From JABDMH01 sp965223215 (lineage in GTDB: Bacteria; Bacteroidota; Bacteroidia; Chitinophagales; Saprospiraceae): DNA of 64,000 nucleotides. Positions within the stretch are counted from its first letter, which is position 1, and the number at the start of each line of letters is the position of its first letter. Position numbers and translations under genes: made by a program. The DNA lies in contig CBDCVZ010000010.1 of NCBI GenBank assembly GCA_965223215.1, forward strand, positions 6,386,001 to 6,450,000, read 5' to 3'. Below the pieces are notes generated by a model that searched no databases, was not told the DNA's origin, and worked only from the letters and a program-made list of their open reading frames with translations. Positions 1 to 8,938 of this stretch are shown here, piece after piece.

Positions 1-46
1 AGCCCGCAGCTCCAGCGCCGATAATAATGACGTCGTATTTATTCAT
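1..46 (-). CDS. FAD-dependent oxidoreductase, N-terminal fragment
   Basis: The gene starts with ATG at 46-44 and runs leftward off the window. The visible residues read MNKYDVIIIGAGAAG, a beta strand followed by GxGxxG, which is the dinucleotide-binding start of an NAD(P)/FAD-dependent oxidoreductase. This opening is common in the BaiN/HI0933-type flavoproteins, but fifteen residues cannot fix the subfamily or substrate. It is divergent from the S41 peptidase gene with 120 bp between the starts. The fold is clear; the exact function is unknown. Confidence 0.75.
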   Translation of the reverse strand, partial: MNKYDVIIIGAGAAG

Positions 47-166
47 TTTCCGTTTTTTAGTGCAGCAAGATACCGATGTGCTCTAAAATCATTTGTCTGA
101 TGGAAAACCAAAGCGAATTTCCAATACAATGCTGTTTTTTCTCGTTGGAAAAATAAAGACTATGTT

Positions 167-2350
167 ATGAGGACACTCTTTACAATGATCATTCTGGCTG
201 CCTTGACCCATCTCCCCAGCCTAAACGCACAGAAATTTAATCTCAATTTTGAAAAACGTGATAAGCCTGATGGGTTATCTAACGAATGGATAAGGTGGGG
301 TGATCATAAGCTTTCGATGACGACTGATGAAGTTGCATCCGGTAAATATGCCGCCGTTATTATGTCGATGCCCAATGGTGGATCATTTGGCAGTGTTGCT
401 TACCCGATTCCAGCAAAATATCAGGGTGACTCCATTACGCTGGTTGGAAAAATGAAAATAGAGGAGGTGCAGAATGGATTTGCCGGATTGATTATCAGAG
501 TTGATGGAGCGAATGGCCCACTTGCATTTGACAATATGCAGCAGGAAAGTATTGTGGGGACCTTGGATTGGAAGGAGTATCGGGTGACCGTTCCCTATCC
601 AGAGGAAGCAGTGCGAATTTATGTGGGAGGTATTTTGGTCGGAGAGGGAACAGCCTGGTTTGATGATTTTGAGGTAACCCTTGACGGCAGAGATTTGCAG
701 ACCTTAGAAGAAGTTGCACCTAAGCTATTTCCTGCAGATTTGGATAGCGCGTATATCGATGGTTCGGGCATCACACTAGATTCGATTTCTAAAATTCAGC
801 TGCAGAATCTTGAATTGCTGTGTCGAGTTTGGGGTTTTCTTAAGTATCGGCACCCTTTAGTGGCAAAGGGAAATTATAACTGGGATTATGAGTTGTTTCG
901 CATAATTCCAGAATCTAAGACGTCAAATTTTCAGTCAGCCTTGCAAGATTGGATTGCTTCTTTTTCAGTGGCGCCGACCACCGAGAATGCAGGTGAATTT
1001 GAATCTGAAGAATTCATACCAAATTGGTTGCAGAATGAAAACCTAGTTCCACTGAGTATTCGAAACGATTTAATCGCAATCGACCGGAGAAATATGTCCT
1101 CAAGCCATTATTATATTGCCATGGCCCCAGGGATTGGTAACCCCAAGTTTAAAAATGAAGCTCCTTACCGGGAAATGGACTGGAGCGACGATGGTATGAA
1201 GCTACTCGCCTTGTTTCGATACTGGAATATGATCGAGTATTTCTTTCCCTACAAACACCTGATGGACAAAGATTGGAACGATGTTTTGAGGAAATTTATT
1301 CCGAGAATGATCAATGCGGATGACGAACTGGGTTATAAACTGCTGCTGCTCAAATTAATTGGACAAGTACAGGATACGCATGCCAATATCTGGATGCGTG
1401 ATCCATTGCTGCAAGAATTTCATGGGAAGAAGATGATACCGGCAGAAGTTAATTTCATCGAAAATAAAGCGGTCATAGTTAGAGTAGGAGAAGATATTAG
1501 TCAATTACAAGTAGGTGATGTTATTGAGGCAATCAATGGAAAAGAGATTTCAGAGATCACATCGGAAAAAATAAAGTATTGTCCGGCCTCCAATATTCCA
1601 ACGCAAATGCGCGATGTGGCGCGTAGGCTCTTACGTACAAATTTACCCACCTTAGACTTAACCATAAACCGGGGACCTAGCTCAGACCACGTCTCATTGC
1701 CGACCACAAAGTTTGATCAACGGTTCTTTTATCAGAACGACCTGCCCTCTCACCGAGAACTCGAGAAGGATATTGGATACATCTACCCTGGCACATTGAA
1801 ACCAGGTGAGATTGACTCGATCATGAGTAAATTCTTGAATAGAAGAGGACTAGTGATCGATTTGCGGTGCTATCCTTCTGATTTTATTGTTTTTAGTTTG
1901 GGCAAATATTTAATGCCAGAACCCACCCCCTTTGTTAAATTCACGCAAGGCGACTGGAAAGAACCGGGAAAATTTGAATTTGGAGAACCACTAAAAGTAG
2001 GAGAGAAAAGAAAAGATTACTTCAAAGGAAAAGTGGTGATTCTGATTAATGAAAAAACGCAGAGTCAAGCTGAATATACCACCATGGCATTTCGTGTTGC
2101 TCCCTCAGCCACTGTGATTGGGAGTACAACCGCTGGTGCTGATGGAAATGTATCTTCAATAATCCTACCTGGTGGAATCCGCACTATGATTTCAGGCATT
2201 GGCGTATACTATCCGGATGGCAGTGAGACACAGCGAGTTGGTATTATTCCAGACATCGAGCTGAAGCCCACCCTGGCAGGGGTGAGAGCTGGTAGAGACG
2301 AGCTGTTGGAGAGAGCAGTTCAAATGATTAACGATGAGACTGGGAAATAG
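167..2350 (+). CDS. Secreted S41-family peptidase
   Basis: This 727-residue protein has a Sec signal peptide (residues 1-21, ending LNA before Q). Residues about 24-175 form a beta-rich module resembling a carbohydrate-binding jelly roll (ending WFDDFEVTLDG). A helical region with the typical RVWGFLKYRHP and YWNMIEYFFPY motifs follows, then a PDZ-like segment (about 425-500) and the C-terminal protease core with VIDLR near 565, NEKTQSQAEYT near 631 (the serine is the likely nucleophile) and GSTTAGADGN near 655. This matches the large Bacteroidota group of periplasmic or surface S41 peptidases related to C-terminal processing proteases. The ATG at 167 is chosen because the signal peptide starts there. 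No operon partner is apparent. Substrate is unknown. Confidence 0.9.
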   Translation: MRTLFTMIILAALTHLPSLNAQKFNLNFEKRDKPDGLSNEWIRWGDHKLSMTTDEVASGKYAAVIMSMPNGGSFGSVAYPIPAKYQGDSITLVGKMKIEEVQNGFAGLIIRVDGANGPLAFDNMQQESIVGTLDWKEYRVTVPYPEEAVRIYVGGILVGEGTAWFDDFEVTLDGRDLQTLEEVAPKLFPADLDSAYIDGSGITLDSISKIQLQNLELLCRVWGFLKYRHPLVAKGNYNWDYELFRIIPESKTSNFQSALQDWIASFSVAPTTENAGEFESEEFIPNWLQNENLVPLSIRNDLIAIDRRNMSSSHYYIAMAPGIGNPKFKNEAPYREMDWSDDGMKLLALFRYWNMIEYFFPYKHLMDKDWNDVLRKFIPRMINADDELGYKLLLLKLIGQVQDTHANIWMRDPLLQEFHGKKMIPAEVNFIENKAVIVRVGEDISQLQVGDVIEAINGKEISEITSEKIKYCPASNIPTQMRDVARRLLRTNLPTLDLTINRGPSSDHVSLPTTKFDQRFFYQNDLPSHRELEKDIGYIYPGTLKPGEIDSIMSKFLNRRGLVIDLRCYPSDFIVFSLGKYLMPEPTPFVKFTQGDWKEPGKFEFGEPLKVGEKRKDYFKGKVVILINEKTQSQAEYTTMAFRVAPSATVIGSTTAGADGNVSSIILPGGIRTMISGIGVYYPDGSETQRVGIIPDIELKPTLAGVRAGRDELLERAVQMINDETGK

Positions 2351-2576
2351 ATGTAGTACCGATTCCAGTTTAGGTGCGAATGAAGATCGGGATAGAAATT
2401 AGCCAAACCTGAGGCAACCTAAGATTGGACCCATCCACCGGCCAGACTCCTTGGAAATTTCTGTTTGCCAGTGGGCCATGAAGCATTTCTAAAGATATCT
2501 CCATCAGTGTGCATGATGGGTTCATTTTTCATTCGATGCTCACTATCTTAGATTTGACTTTCTTTTGAATATGTAG

Positions 2577-3140
2577 ATGGATCACAATATGACATCATTT
2601 GACCAACTCGATCAGCTGGTGGCTAGCATAGACCTGGCCCGGGAGAATTTCTTAAATGCCACCAGGGATCTCACCGATGACCAGGCCAACCACAAGTTGG
2701 GTGATGACCAATGGTCCATTGCCCAAATTACGGAGCACTTAGTATGGGCCGAAATGATCGGAATAAATGGCATGTCAAAAGCCATCAGTGGCATGCGCAA
2801 CAATCAGCCCATTTGGCAGGGTATCTCGAAAAATGAGGGACTGAGCATCGAAGAAGTCGTGGAACATACCTGGCAGGAAAAAGAAATTGCACCACAGGTG
2901 GCCGAGCCCAAATGGGGCGGCACCTTGTCCTTTTGGCGCTCAGCCTTAAAATCCAACCATGATGTACTTGTTGATCTTCGCAAGGAGATCACAGGCCCAG
3001 GGTTGCTCAAGGCAATCTATCCACATCCTCTTTCTGGGCCACTTGACATTGTGCAACGCTTGCATTTTCTGCGGTTTCATCTCGATCGTCATGGCAGGCA
3101 GGTAGCTGGCATCAAGGGGCATTTGCATTTTCCGAAGTAA
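2577..3140 (+). CDS. DinB-family protein (putative metal-dependent enzyme)
   Basis: The 187-residue cytoplasmic protein has the DinB four-helix-bundle pattern: a helix with LTDDQAN, then WSIAQITEHLVWAE carrying His54, and a C-terminal HFLRFHLDRHGRQ carrying His168 and His172. These are the likely three metal ligands of the DinB/YfiT superfamily, which includes thiol-dependent S-transferases and hydrolases. A later ATG at 2589 is possible. The gene ends 21 bp from the convergent hydrolase gene and has no operon partner. The biochemical role is not predictable from sequence alone. Confidence 0.88.
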   Translation: MDHNMTSFDQLDQLVASIDLARENFLNATRDLTDDQANHKLGDDQWSIAQITEHLVWAEMIGINGMSKAISGMRNNQPIWQGISKNEGLSIEEVVEHTWQEKEIAPQVAEPKWGGTLSFWRSALKSNHDVLVDLRKEITGPGLLKAIYPHPLSGPLDIVQRLHFLRFHLDRHGRQVAGIKGHLHFPK

Positions 3141-3161
3141 ATGCAAGGAGTACCGCGAATT

Positions 3162-4022
3162 TTATTTGAATAGGCCTTGGGCATCCATCCATTTAGCAAA
3201 CAATTCAATCCATTGGTCGGATGGTAAACCTTGTTTTTTCATGCCGAATCCATGACCACCCTGTGCATACATATGAAGCTCAGTGGCAACACCTGCTTTT
3301 AGCCAATCCGAGTACAATTGCACACTGGCGGGAGCCAACTGTAGCGGATCGTCAGAGGCACACAGGACAAACATGGGTGGTGCATCATCCGGAACGTCAT
3401 GCACTGGTACCACATTCATCCAGGCGTAGATTGGTCCAATGAAATCTGGCCGATTCTCCTTTTCATAGCCGTACGTAACACCCATGGTGACCGCTCCACC
3501 GGCTGAAAAACCCATGATCCCAATCCGATCTTTATCCACTTGATACCGGTCGGCATGGTTTCGCACATGTTCGATGGCATTGAGAGCATCGGCAACAGCA
3601 AGTGGTAGTACCTGTCCTGCCCTGACCAACACCTGGGCACCTTCCTTCATAATATCTTGCGTCCCATCTTCACCAGTGGGTACGAGACGATATTTTAGGA
3701 CAAAGGCAGTTACTCCCTGAGCATTGAGCCACTTTGCGACATCCCGTCCTTCACTGTCAATCGAGAGTGCATAAAGTCCACCCCCTGGACAAATGATGAC
3801 CGCACTACCATTGGGATTATCAGCCTTAAAAACACTCATGGTTGGTTTTGAAACATTGGTCACAACCGGATTTTTCCATACTTCGGAAAAATATTCGCGT
3901 TCTGCATTTTCCCATTGAATCTCATCGTTGGTGAGATCCATTGGCAGTTCGATGATGTGTTGGGAAAATAGGAGGGTTGAAGTTGCTGAGATTAGGAAAA
4001 AGGTCAGGATGGCTGTTATCAT
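3162..4022 (-). CDS. Secreted alpha/beta hydrolase (BD-FAE/acetylxylan esterase-like)
   Basis: This 286-residue protein has a signal peptide (residues 1-20, ending LLFS before Q). It carries the oxyanion strand CPGGG (79-83), a nucleophile elbow GFSAGG with Ser173, an acid region CASDDP (Asp224 or Asp225) and the catalytic His257 in GGHGFG. The order and spacing match the esterase/lipase (BD-FAE, DLH-like) group often found as exported xylan or acetyl esterases in Bacteroidota. It stands alone, convergent with the DinB gene. Esterase activity is a family-based inference; the natural ester is unknown. Confidence 0.9.
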   Translation of the reverse strand: MITAILTFFLISATSTLLFSQHIIELPMDLTNDEIQWENAEREYFSEVWKNPVVTNVSKPTMSVFKADNPNGSAVIICPGGGLYALSIDSEGRDVAKWLNAQGVTAFVLKYRLVPTGEDGTQDIMKEGAQVLVRAGQVLPLAVADALNAIEHVRNHADRYQVDKDRIGIMGFSAGGAVTMGVTYGYEKENRPDFIGPIYAWMNVVPVHDVPDDAPPMFVLCASDDPLQLAPASVQLYSDWLKAGVATELHMYAQGGHGFGMKKQGLPSDQWIELFAKWMDAQGLFK

Positions 4023-4332
4023 GGCATCGAATTTTCACCAAAATAGTAAATCACTTGCTACCAAAATTCCAAAGTGCGGTCATTTTGGGCATAATGCTGT
4101 CAGAAGCCGAAAATTGATGTTGAGGTGTCCGCAGCAGAGAAAACGCTCTTTGAGGCAATCCCTTTAATATACCGTTGCGACGCATCCTTTAATTTAATAA
4201 TTAGTCGGCAACTGGAAGGCTGCGCTCCCAATGTGGAAGCAAACATTCAACGGAAGTCTTAAGCCAGCGAATTTTCAGTGGGTTAACTTCGTGGTTGGGA
4301 ATATGTGCATTTTATATGGCGCTGGCAAGCGG
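4023..4332. other. Noncoding stretch upstream of the hydrolase
   Basis: No reading frame here looks like a protein. The stretch between the hydrolase start and the SDR remnant at 4333 should hold the leftward promoter of the hydrolase gene, but I could not pick a convincing -7/-33 pair. Confidence 0.5.
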
Positions 4333-4492
4333 TTAACCCTGACCCACAAAGGGCATTTCTGAAACCATATTAGTCAGGAAAAGAACATTGGCATCCAAGG
4401 GTAGCCCTGCCATAGATAAAATTGTACTGGTGATTCTTTCGATTGGCAAGGTTGGCTCTATGGCAATACGACCGTCCGCCTGAGGTACACCC
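4333..4492 (-). pseudogene. Remnant: C-terminal end of an SDR oxidoreductase
   Basis: The minus strand from about 4492 to the TAA at 4335-4333 reads QGVPQADGRIAIEPTLPIE, continues through MAGLPLDANVLF, and ends EMPFVGQG. It aligns without gaps to the last ~53 residues of the intact SDR at 8974-9729 (GVPQADGRLATEPTMPLQ, MAGLPLDANVLF, HMPFVGRG). No upstream SDR sequence (Rossmann motif, YxxxK) is present, so this is a decayed 5'-truncated copy or a fragment left by recombination. It joins directly to a receiver-domain remnant. Confidence 0.85.
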
Positions 4493-4668
4493 TGGAGTCT
4501 GAAACAATGAGATCGATATCCTGTATCAAAGGAAGCAACTCAAGTGCGGTAAAGCCATTTCTGGCAAATGCCAGAGCAAGATCTCCCTTTCGGGTAGCGA
4601 TTGCAACCACTGCCTCATCAGATGCTCAAATAGGGGCCATCATCAACGAAGAGTATGGTTGTGGTCAT
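4493..4668 (-). pseudogene. Remnant: response-regulator receiver domain, disrupted
   Basis: From an ATG at 4668 the minus strand reads MTTTILFVDDGPYLSI and then meets TGATGA. In another frame it continues DEAVVAIATRKGDLA, then AFARNGFTALELL and DIDLIVSD. The acidic pair VDD at the start and the strand DIDLIVSD are typical of the beta1 and beta3 strands of receiver domains (the last Asp would be the phospho-acceptor). The frame is broken, and right after VSD the sequence turns into the SDR remnant. The receiver assignment rests on short motifs. Confidence 0.55.
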
Positions 4669-4718
4669 AATCTCTCGGTGTAAGACCAAAAGCACATAAA
4701 TTGCTAGCTCCAGGTATT

Positions 4719-4730
4719 ACTTTTAAAAGT
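4719..4730. promoter_or_regulatory. 12-bp perfect palindrome ACTTTTAAAAGT
   Basis: A perfect AT-rich palindrome lies between the receiver remnant and the end of the LytTR regulator gene. It could be an operator or a chance occurrence; no adjacent intact gene starts here. Confidence 0.25.
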
Positions 4731-4843
4731 CGTCAGTTACTAGCGTAGGGTTGTTGGTATGTGTTGTAGTATGATCATATCTAATACTGGTCGGTTAGTG
4801 ATGAACCTCAGAGAATATGAGATTCGCGATGGTGGAGGACAAT

Positions 4844-5551
4844 CTACTTTAATCGCTGCATCACAACATCTTTGTAATTGCCTCCAATGGGTATTTCTAT
4901 TTCGTCAATTTCTATATCGTGCGCTGTGTAGGCAGTCACTTGATCTAAGTTAACAATGAAAGAGCGATGCACTCGCAAAAATTGAGGTGGTAAGTTTAAG
5001 GCAAAGGCGCTAATTTTTCCCTTGGTAACTACTTTGGCATCACGCGTATGCACTCGGAGGTAGTCTTTCAAGCTCTCCACATAATGGATGTCTTTAAAAG
5101 CTACCTTAATAAATTTTTTATTCGTGTTGAGGAATATATGGGCATCCTCATCGGATCGCTCTTCCTTGCGACTGATCGGCTGAGATTGCCTAACGTGTTG
5201 TTGAAATTTACTTATCGCCTTAACGAAACGTTCGAAGCTGACGGGCTTCAGCAGGTAGTCAATCACATTCAACTCATAACTCTCAACGGCATAATCACGG
5301 TGCGCGGTCGTAAAGATAATCGGTGGTGGATCGGCCATCGATTTGGCAAATTGCATGCCGCTGATCTCGGGCATGTGAATATCCAGAAAAATTAAATCGA
5401 TGGATTCATTGGCTAAGGTGGCAAGTGCACTGGCCGCTGAGCGAAAACTCGCCACGAGATTTAATTCTGGCACTTTGTCTATGTGTCCCGTCAAGAGCTG
5501 AATACCCAGAGGTTCATCATCAATTACAATGCAGTTGATTTTATTTTCCAT
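4844..5551 (-). CDS. LytTR-family response regulator
   Basis: This 235-residue regulator has an N-terminal receiver (about 1-120; DDEP acidic patch at 11-14, phospho-acceptor Asp57 in FLDIHMPE, conserved Thr in FTTAH, Lys in LLKPVSFERF) and a C-terminal LytTR DNA-binding domain (about 135-235; FIKVAFKDIHYVESLKDYL, FLRVHRSFIVNL). It belongs to the AgrA/LytR type. The adjacent upstream LytS-like kinase gene, 9 bp away on the same strand, is its obvious cognate sensor. Target promoters are not evident in the window. Confidence 0.95.
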   Translation of the reverse strand: MENKINCIVIDDEPLGIQLLTGHIDKVPELNLVASFRSAASALATLANESIDLIFLDIHMPEISGMQFAKSMADPPPIIFTTAHRDYAVESYELNVIDYLLKPVSFERFVKAISKFQQHVRQSQPISRKEERSDEDAHIFLNTNKKFIKVAFKDIHYVESLKDYLRVHTRDAKVVTKGKISAFALNLPPQFLRVHRSFIVNLDQVTAYTAHDIEIDEIEIPIGGNYKDVVMQRLK

Positions 5552-5560
5552 GGTTACTAT

Positions 5561-6643
5561 TTAAGGCATATTTAGTGGCGGCACCTCTATCTCTAATAAT
5601 ACTTTAAAATAATCGGGTTGGTTGAACTCCTCCAGGTGGTAGGCATTTGGATAAGTTAATTCCAATTGCCGCTTCAAGTTCTTTGAACCTATACCGGAAC
5701 GTGCAGTATTTTGCCTGGGTGATTTTGGTTTTGTATTGTAGGAGGTGAAGAATATTTTTTGATTCTCGACCGTAAGATCAATCGCTATTTCGGCCTTTTC
5801 ATCCGTACCACTTGCTCCATGTTTGAAGGCGTTTTCCACGATGGATAGGAGTATGAGTGGAGCTATTGGTGTATTTTTCTGGTCAATCGATTCAGAGAAC
5901 TCGATCGACAGTTCGTCTCCATGACGCAGTTTTTCCAAGTCGACATAGTTGTGCAAGATTTCAACTTCCTGTGCAATCGGAACGAATGGTTGATCGCCCT
6001 TATACAAAAGGAAATCAAGCATTTGCGATAGCTTGAGCAGTGCGTCTGGGGCCTTATCGGATTTAGCTACCGTCAGTGCATATAAATTGTTCAGGGTATT
6101 AAATAAGAAATGTGGGTGAATTTGTGCCTTGAGAAATCTTAGTTCATTTTCGAGTTTAGATTTGTGCAACACTTCTAACTGGTGGCGTGCACGAAAGCGA
6201 TCATTGATGGACTTGACCGCCAAAAAAATAATGGGAAATAGACCGATGGCAGGTACATACACCATCAGCAGATAGACCGGATCACTCAAAACCTCCCACA
6301 CACTTTCTTGAATGAAGTCATCACGCAGCAGAGGTTCGGCAATATAAATGATGGAAAGACGTGCCAGTGCGGCGAAAAAGAATATGAGACCAATGGTAAG
6401 CACTGCAAACTCAGTAAATCTGCGTCTCATGAGATACTTTGGTACCAACCAGTAGGTGAGCAAGTAGGCTGTAATCATCTGGCTTGGCAGCAGGGTCAGT
6501 GCATTCACGATATTCCACCTGGGGTCGCCTTGGTTGAGTATGGACATGGTCACAGAGGTCACCACCAGTGTGATCCAAAAAAGTAGGTGCCGTAGATATC
6601 TAGATTTCAACAAACGATCAATTTGGCTTCGTGCAAAAGGCAT
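5561..6643 (-). CDS. LytS/YehU-type sensor histidine kinase
   Basis: The 360-residue membrane kinase starts at ATG 6643 (MPFARSQIDRLL). The frame stays open further upstream, but that extension has no protein character and would overlap the divergent ankyrin gene. Four membrane helices lie at about 18-37, 47-68, 78-102 and 122-143. A short coiled coil leads to the His_kinase domain with His178 in HPHFLFNTLNNLY, and a degenerate HATPase domain follows with ENAFKHG and GIGSKNLKRQL. No extracellular sensor domain is visible, so sensing is probably within the membrane. It pairs with the LytTR regulator downstream. Confidence 0.93.
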   Translation of the reverse strand: MPFARSQIDRLLKSRYLRHLLFWITLVVTSVTMSILNQGDPRWNIVNALTLLPSQMITAYLLTYWLVPKYLMRRRFTEFAVLTIGLIFFFAALARLSIIYIAEPLLRDDFIQESVWEVLSDPVYLLMVYVPAIGLFPIIFLAVKSINDRFRARHQLEVLHKSKLENELRFLKAQIHPHFLFNTLNNLYALTVAKSDKAPDALLKLSQMLDFLLYKGDQPFVPIAQEVEILHNYVDLEKLRHGDELSIEFSESIDQKNTPIAPLILLSIVENAFKHGASGTDEKAEIAIDLTVENQKIFFTSYNTKPKSPRQNTARSGIGSKNLKRQLELTYPNAYHLEEFNQPDYFKVLLEIEVPPLNMP

Positions 6644-6722
6644 TTTCAAAGTAGTGTATATTACGATCTGGCATGCCAAGACTCGTCCAACAGCCTCCAA
6701 CGGCACCCGAAAACCCCCTTGG

Positions 6723-6769
6723 CCACCCCAAAAAAAATTCGGCATGTGAAGACCTGTTTTTAGGGGTGG
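6723..6769. repeat. Inverted repeat in a divergent promoter region
   Basis: CCACCCC at 6723-6729 followed by an A-tract pairs with a T-tract plus GGGGTGG at 6763-6769, giving a stem of 7 bp plus about 5 A-T pairs after one mismatch. It lies between the divergent histidine kinase (6643) and ankyrin gene (6858). It may act as a hairpin in a leader RNA or as an operator. Confidence 0.4.
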
Positions 6770-6857
6770 AAAAAGGGTGCCGGTCTTTTGAAACTGCGGC
6801 GAAATCTGATCCACCTTATCTTGGAGATATTCAGTTTTAATTAAAAGATTAAATCTA

Positions 6858-7922
6858 ATGAAATACTTGATTGCTTTTCTTTCAGGACTATTAGTCGCCA
6901 TTTCCCTGTCGGCTCAAGACAGTGACTGCCGGCAGCTCCTCCAGGCAGTTAGGGATCAAAACATGAATACAGTAGCGCATTTACTCAAGCGCGTGGATCC
7001 TAATTGCACCTACTATGGTGACGGAGAACCTAGATCTCCACTAGGTATCGCCGCACAACAAGGACATTTGGAATTGGTAAAGATGTTATTTGCAGCCGGT
7101 GCTGATGCGCGTTTTAAAGCAGATGGAGATGCCTCTGCACTCATGTTGGCAGCAGGTGGTGGCCATTTGACCATCTGTAATCTCCTCATTACTCAAGGTG
7201 CGAAACCCAATCGAAAAGTGGATGGTGATGGTACGGCCCTGTTAGTCGCCGCCGCTAATGGACGAGATGATGTCGTCGATATGTTGCTGCAAAAAGGAGC
7301 CAATCCGGATTTAGCGGTAGACGGAGACGGCACGGCATTGATCGCCGCCATTAGTGGTGGACATGTTTCTACGACTGAGTTGCTGCTATCGCGTGGTGCC
7401 GATCCGAATCTCGGTAGCCGAGGCGATGGCAATCCCATGATTCATGCGGCCAATGCTGAAGATGTTGCCTTTTTGAAATTACTTGCCAAACATGGTGGTA
7501 AACTCGATCGTGAAATGGAAGGCGACGGTAATGCAATGATCGCTGCATCGAGAAATGGGAAAATTGGACTGGTGAAATTTCTGGTTGAAAGCGGAGTTGA
7601 CGTTGACCAGGGAGTGAAGGGTGATGGCAATCCACTGATTATGGCTTGTCGAAACGGACATTTGAAGGTCGCGCAGTTTCTAGTGGACTCCGGAGCCAAT
7701 GTGAATTATAAAATAACCGGAGACGAAACACCATTGATTAATGCATCCAGATATGGGCATTTTGACATCGTGAAATTTCTCGTCGAAAATGGTGCTGATG
7801 TAAATTTATCTGCGCGCGATGGATATCGCATTAATTCCGAAGTGCGAACACCGCTAAATATGGCCGAAAAAAATGGACATCAACAGATCGTCGATTATTT
7901 GAAAAAAAAGGGTGCTCAGTGA
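6858..7922 (+). CDS. Secreted ankyrin-repeat protein with GDG-type repeats
   Basis: This 354-residue protein has a signal peptide (1-19, ending SLSA before Q) and then about nine ankyrin repeats of ~33 residues filling the rest. Instead of the usual DGxTPLHLAA, most repeats open with GDG or GDA followed by a small residue and LIxAxxxGH (for example DGDGTALLVAA, GDGNPLIMACRNGH). The final repeat ends in a polar QQIVDYLKKKGAQ. The protein is probably a periplasmic binding scaffold with no enzymatic site. The next gene overlaps its end by 4 bp (ATG within the last codons at 7919). Confidence 0.9.
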   Translation: MKYLIAFLSGLLVAISLSAQDSDCRQLLQAVRDQNMNTVAHLLKRVDPNCTYYGDGEPRSPLGIAAQQGHLELVKMLFAAGADARFKADGDASALMLAAGGGHLTICNLLITQGAKPNRKVDGDGTALLVAAANGRDDVVDMLLQKGANPDLAVDGDGTALIAAISGGHVSTTELLLSRGADPNLGSRGDGNPMIHAANAEDVAFLKLLAKHGGKLDREMEGDGNAMIAASRNGKIGLVKFLVESGVDVDQGVKGDGNPLIMACRNGHLKVAQFLVDSGANVNYKITGDETPLINASRYGHFDIVKFLVENGADVNLSARDGYRINSEVRTPLNMAEKNGHQQIVDYLKKKGAQ

Positions 7923-8938
7923 GTGCATTAATTTTATTTTTTGGTGTTGCAAACATGTCTTTCAGGTTTATTTTGATACTGACAAGGGTTTACTCAATTC
8001 AGAGCAGATTTAATCACATGATCTTGAGGTTAGACATCCTCTTCCTGATTTTCTTAGTGCATCATACCCAATCGCGCTGTCAAAGTGTGGCGTCTCTGGA
8101 AGAATGGAAAGAAGATCTAGACTACCTAGCAGAGAAATTGCAAGAGAGACACGCAAATTTATTTCATACTCGCAACCTTAATGATTTCTCGCAAGGAATT
8201 AATGAATTAAAAGAGCTAGCTGGTACAATATCCGAAAATGAACTGCTCATTAGGATCAGCGAATTCATTGCTAAGATAGGTGATGCCCATACATACCTAG
8301 ATTTCCGAAATCAAAAGAATTGGGTCTATAAAAGGCTTCCTTTTGAGCTGGAATTTTTTGAAGATGGACTCTTTATTGTAGCGAGCGACAGTGCGCATCA
8401 AGATTTGATTGGAAATCGAATTACATCTATCAATGACCATCCGATCGATTCGGTCATTGCGAAAGTGAGAGATGTGGGATATAATGAGAACGAATTCACT
8501 CAGTTGATCTCAGTTGTGCGTTTCATGATCTATCCCGCAGTGTTAAAGCGCTATGGATTTATTGATGCTGTAGATTATGTTGATTTGAGGTTTAAAAGCC
8601 ATGGGAAGTCGATCAAGCGGAGAATTGAACCAGTCTCAGAAAAGGAATGCAGACTTGTCTATACGCATGAAGGCAGAAAAGAAAACCTTCCCTTAACCTA
8701 CCAAAAAATTGATGAGATTTTTTGGCACAAATATGATTCGGCAGATCGCATGTTGTATGTACAAGTTAATAAATGTAGTGAAGATAGTATCCATCAGTTT
8801 GCGACACTTTCAGATGTTATTGTGCAAACCGTCTTAGAAAAGGCGCCTTCAAAACTAGTCCTCGATAGACAGGCTCTGGTATGCATATTGAAGAAGGTCG
8901 GGCAGTCAGGGTCCCTATCGAAGTTTGGCCACATTTAA
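7919..8938 (+). pseudogene. S41-family peptidase, truncated before the catalytic core
   Basis: The frame codes 339 residues: a hydrophobic leader near residues 35-50 (possible later start at the ATG near 8018, MILRLDILFLIFLV), then the helical cap region typical of secreted S41 peptidases (DLDYLAEKLQERHANLFH, KIGDAHTYLDF) and a PDZ-like part. At KLVLD, where family members continue with an LR-NGGG-type strand and the catalytic Ser/Lys region, the sequence switches to unrelated residues and stops. About 150 residues of protease core are missing, so the product cannot be an active peptidase. The first ATG overlaps the ankyrin gene. Confidence 0.75.

Noticed and set aside
3928..4167. Plus-strand frame across the start of the alpha/beta hydrolase
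   Set aside because: It overlaps the hydrolase leader on the other strand and has no recognisable sequence.
6644..6901. N-terminal extension of the LytS kinase frame up to 6901
   Set aside because: The extra 86 residues lack protein character, overlap the divergent ankyrin gene start, and the ATG at 6643 begins right before the first membrane helix.
7193..7699. Several minus-strand frames inside the ankyrin gene
   Set aside because: They come from the repeated codons of the ankyrin repeats read in reverse; rich in Pro and Ser, with no independent support.
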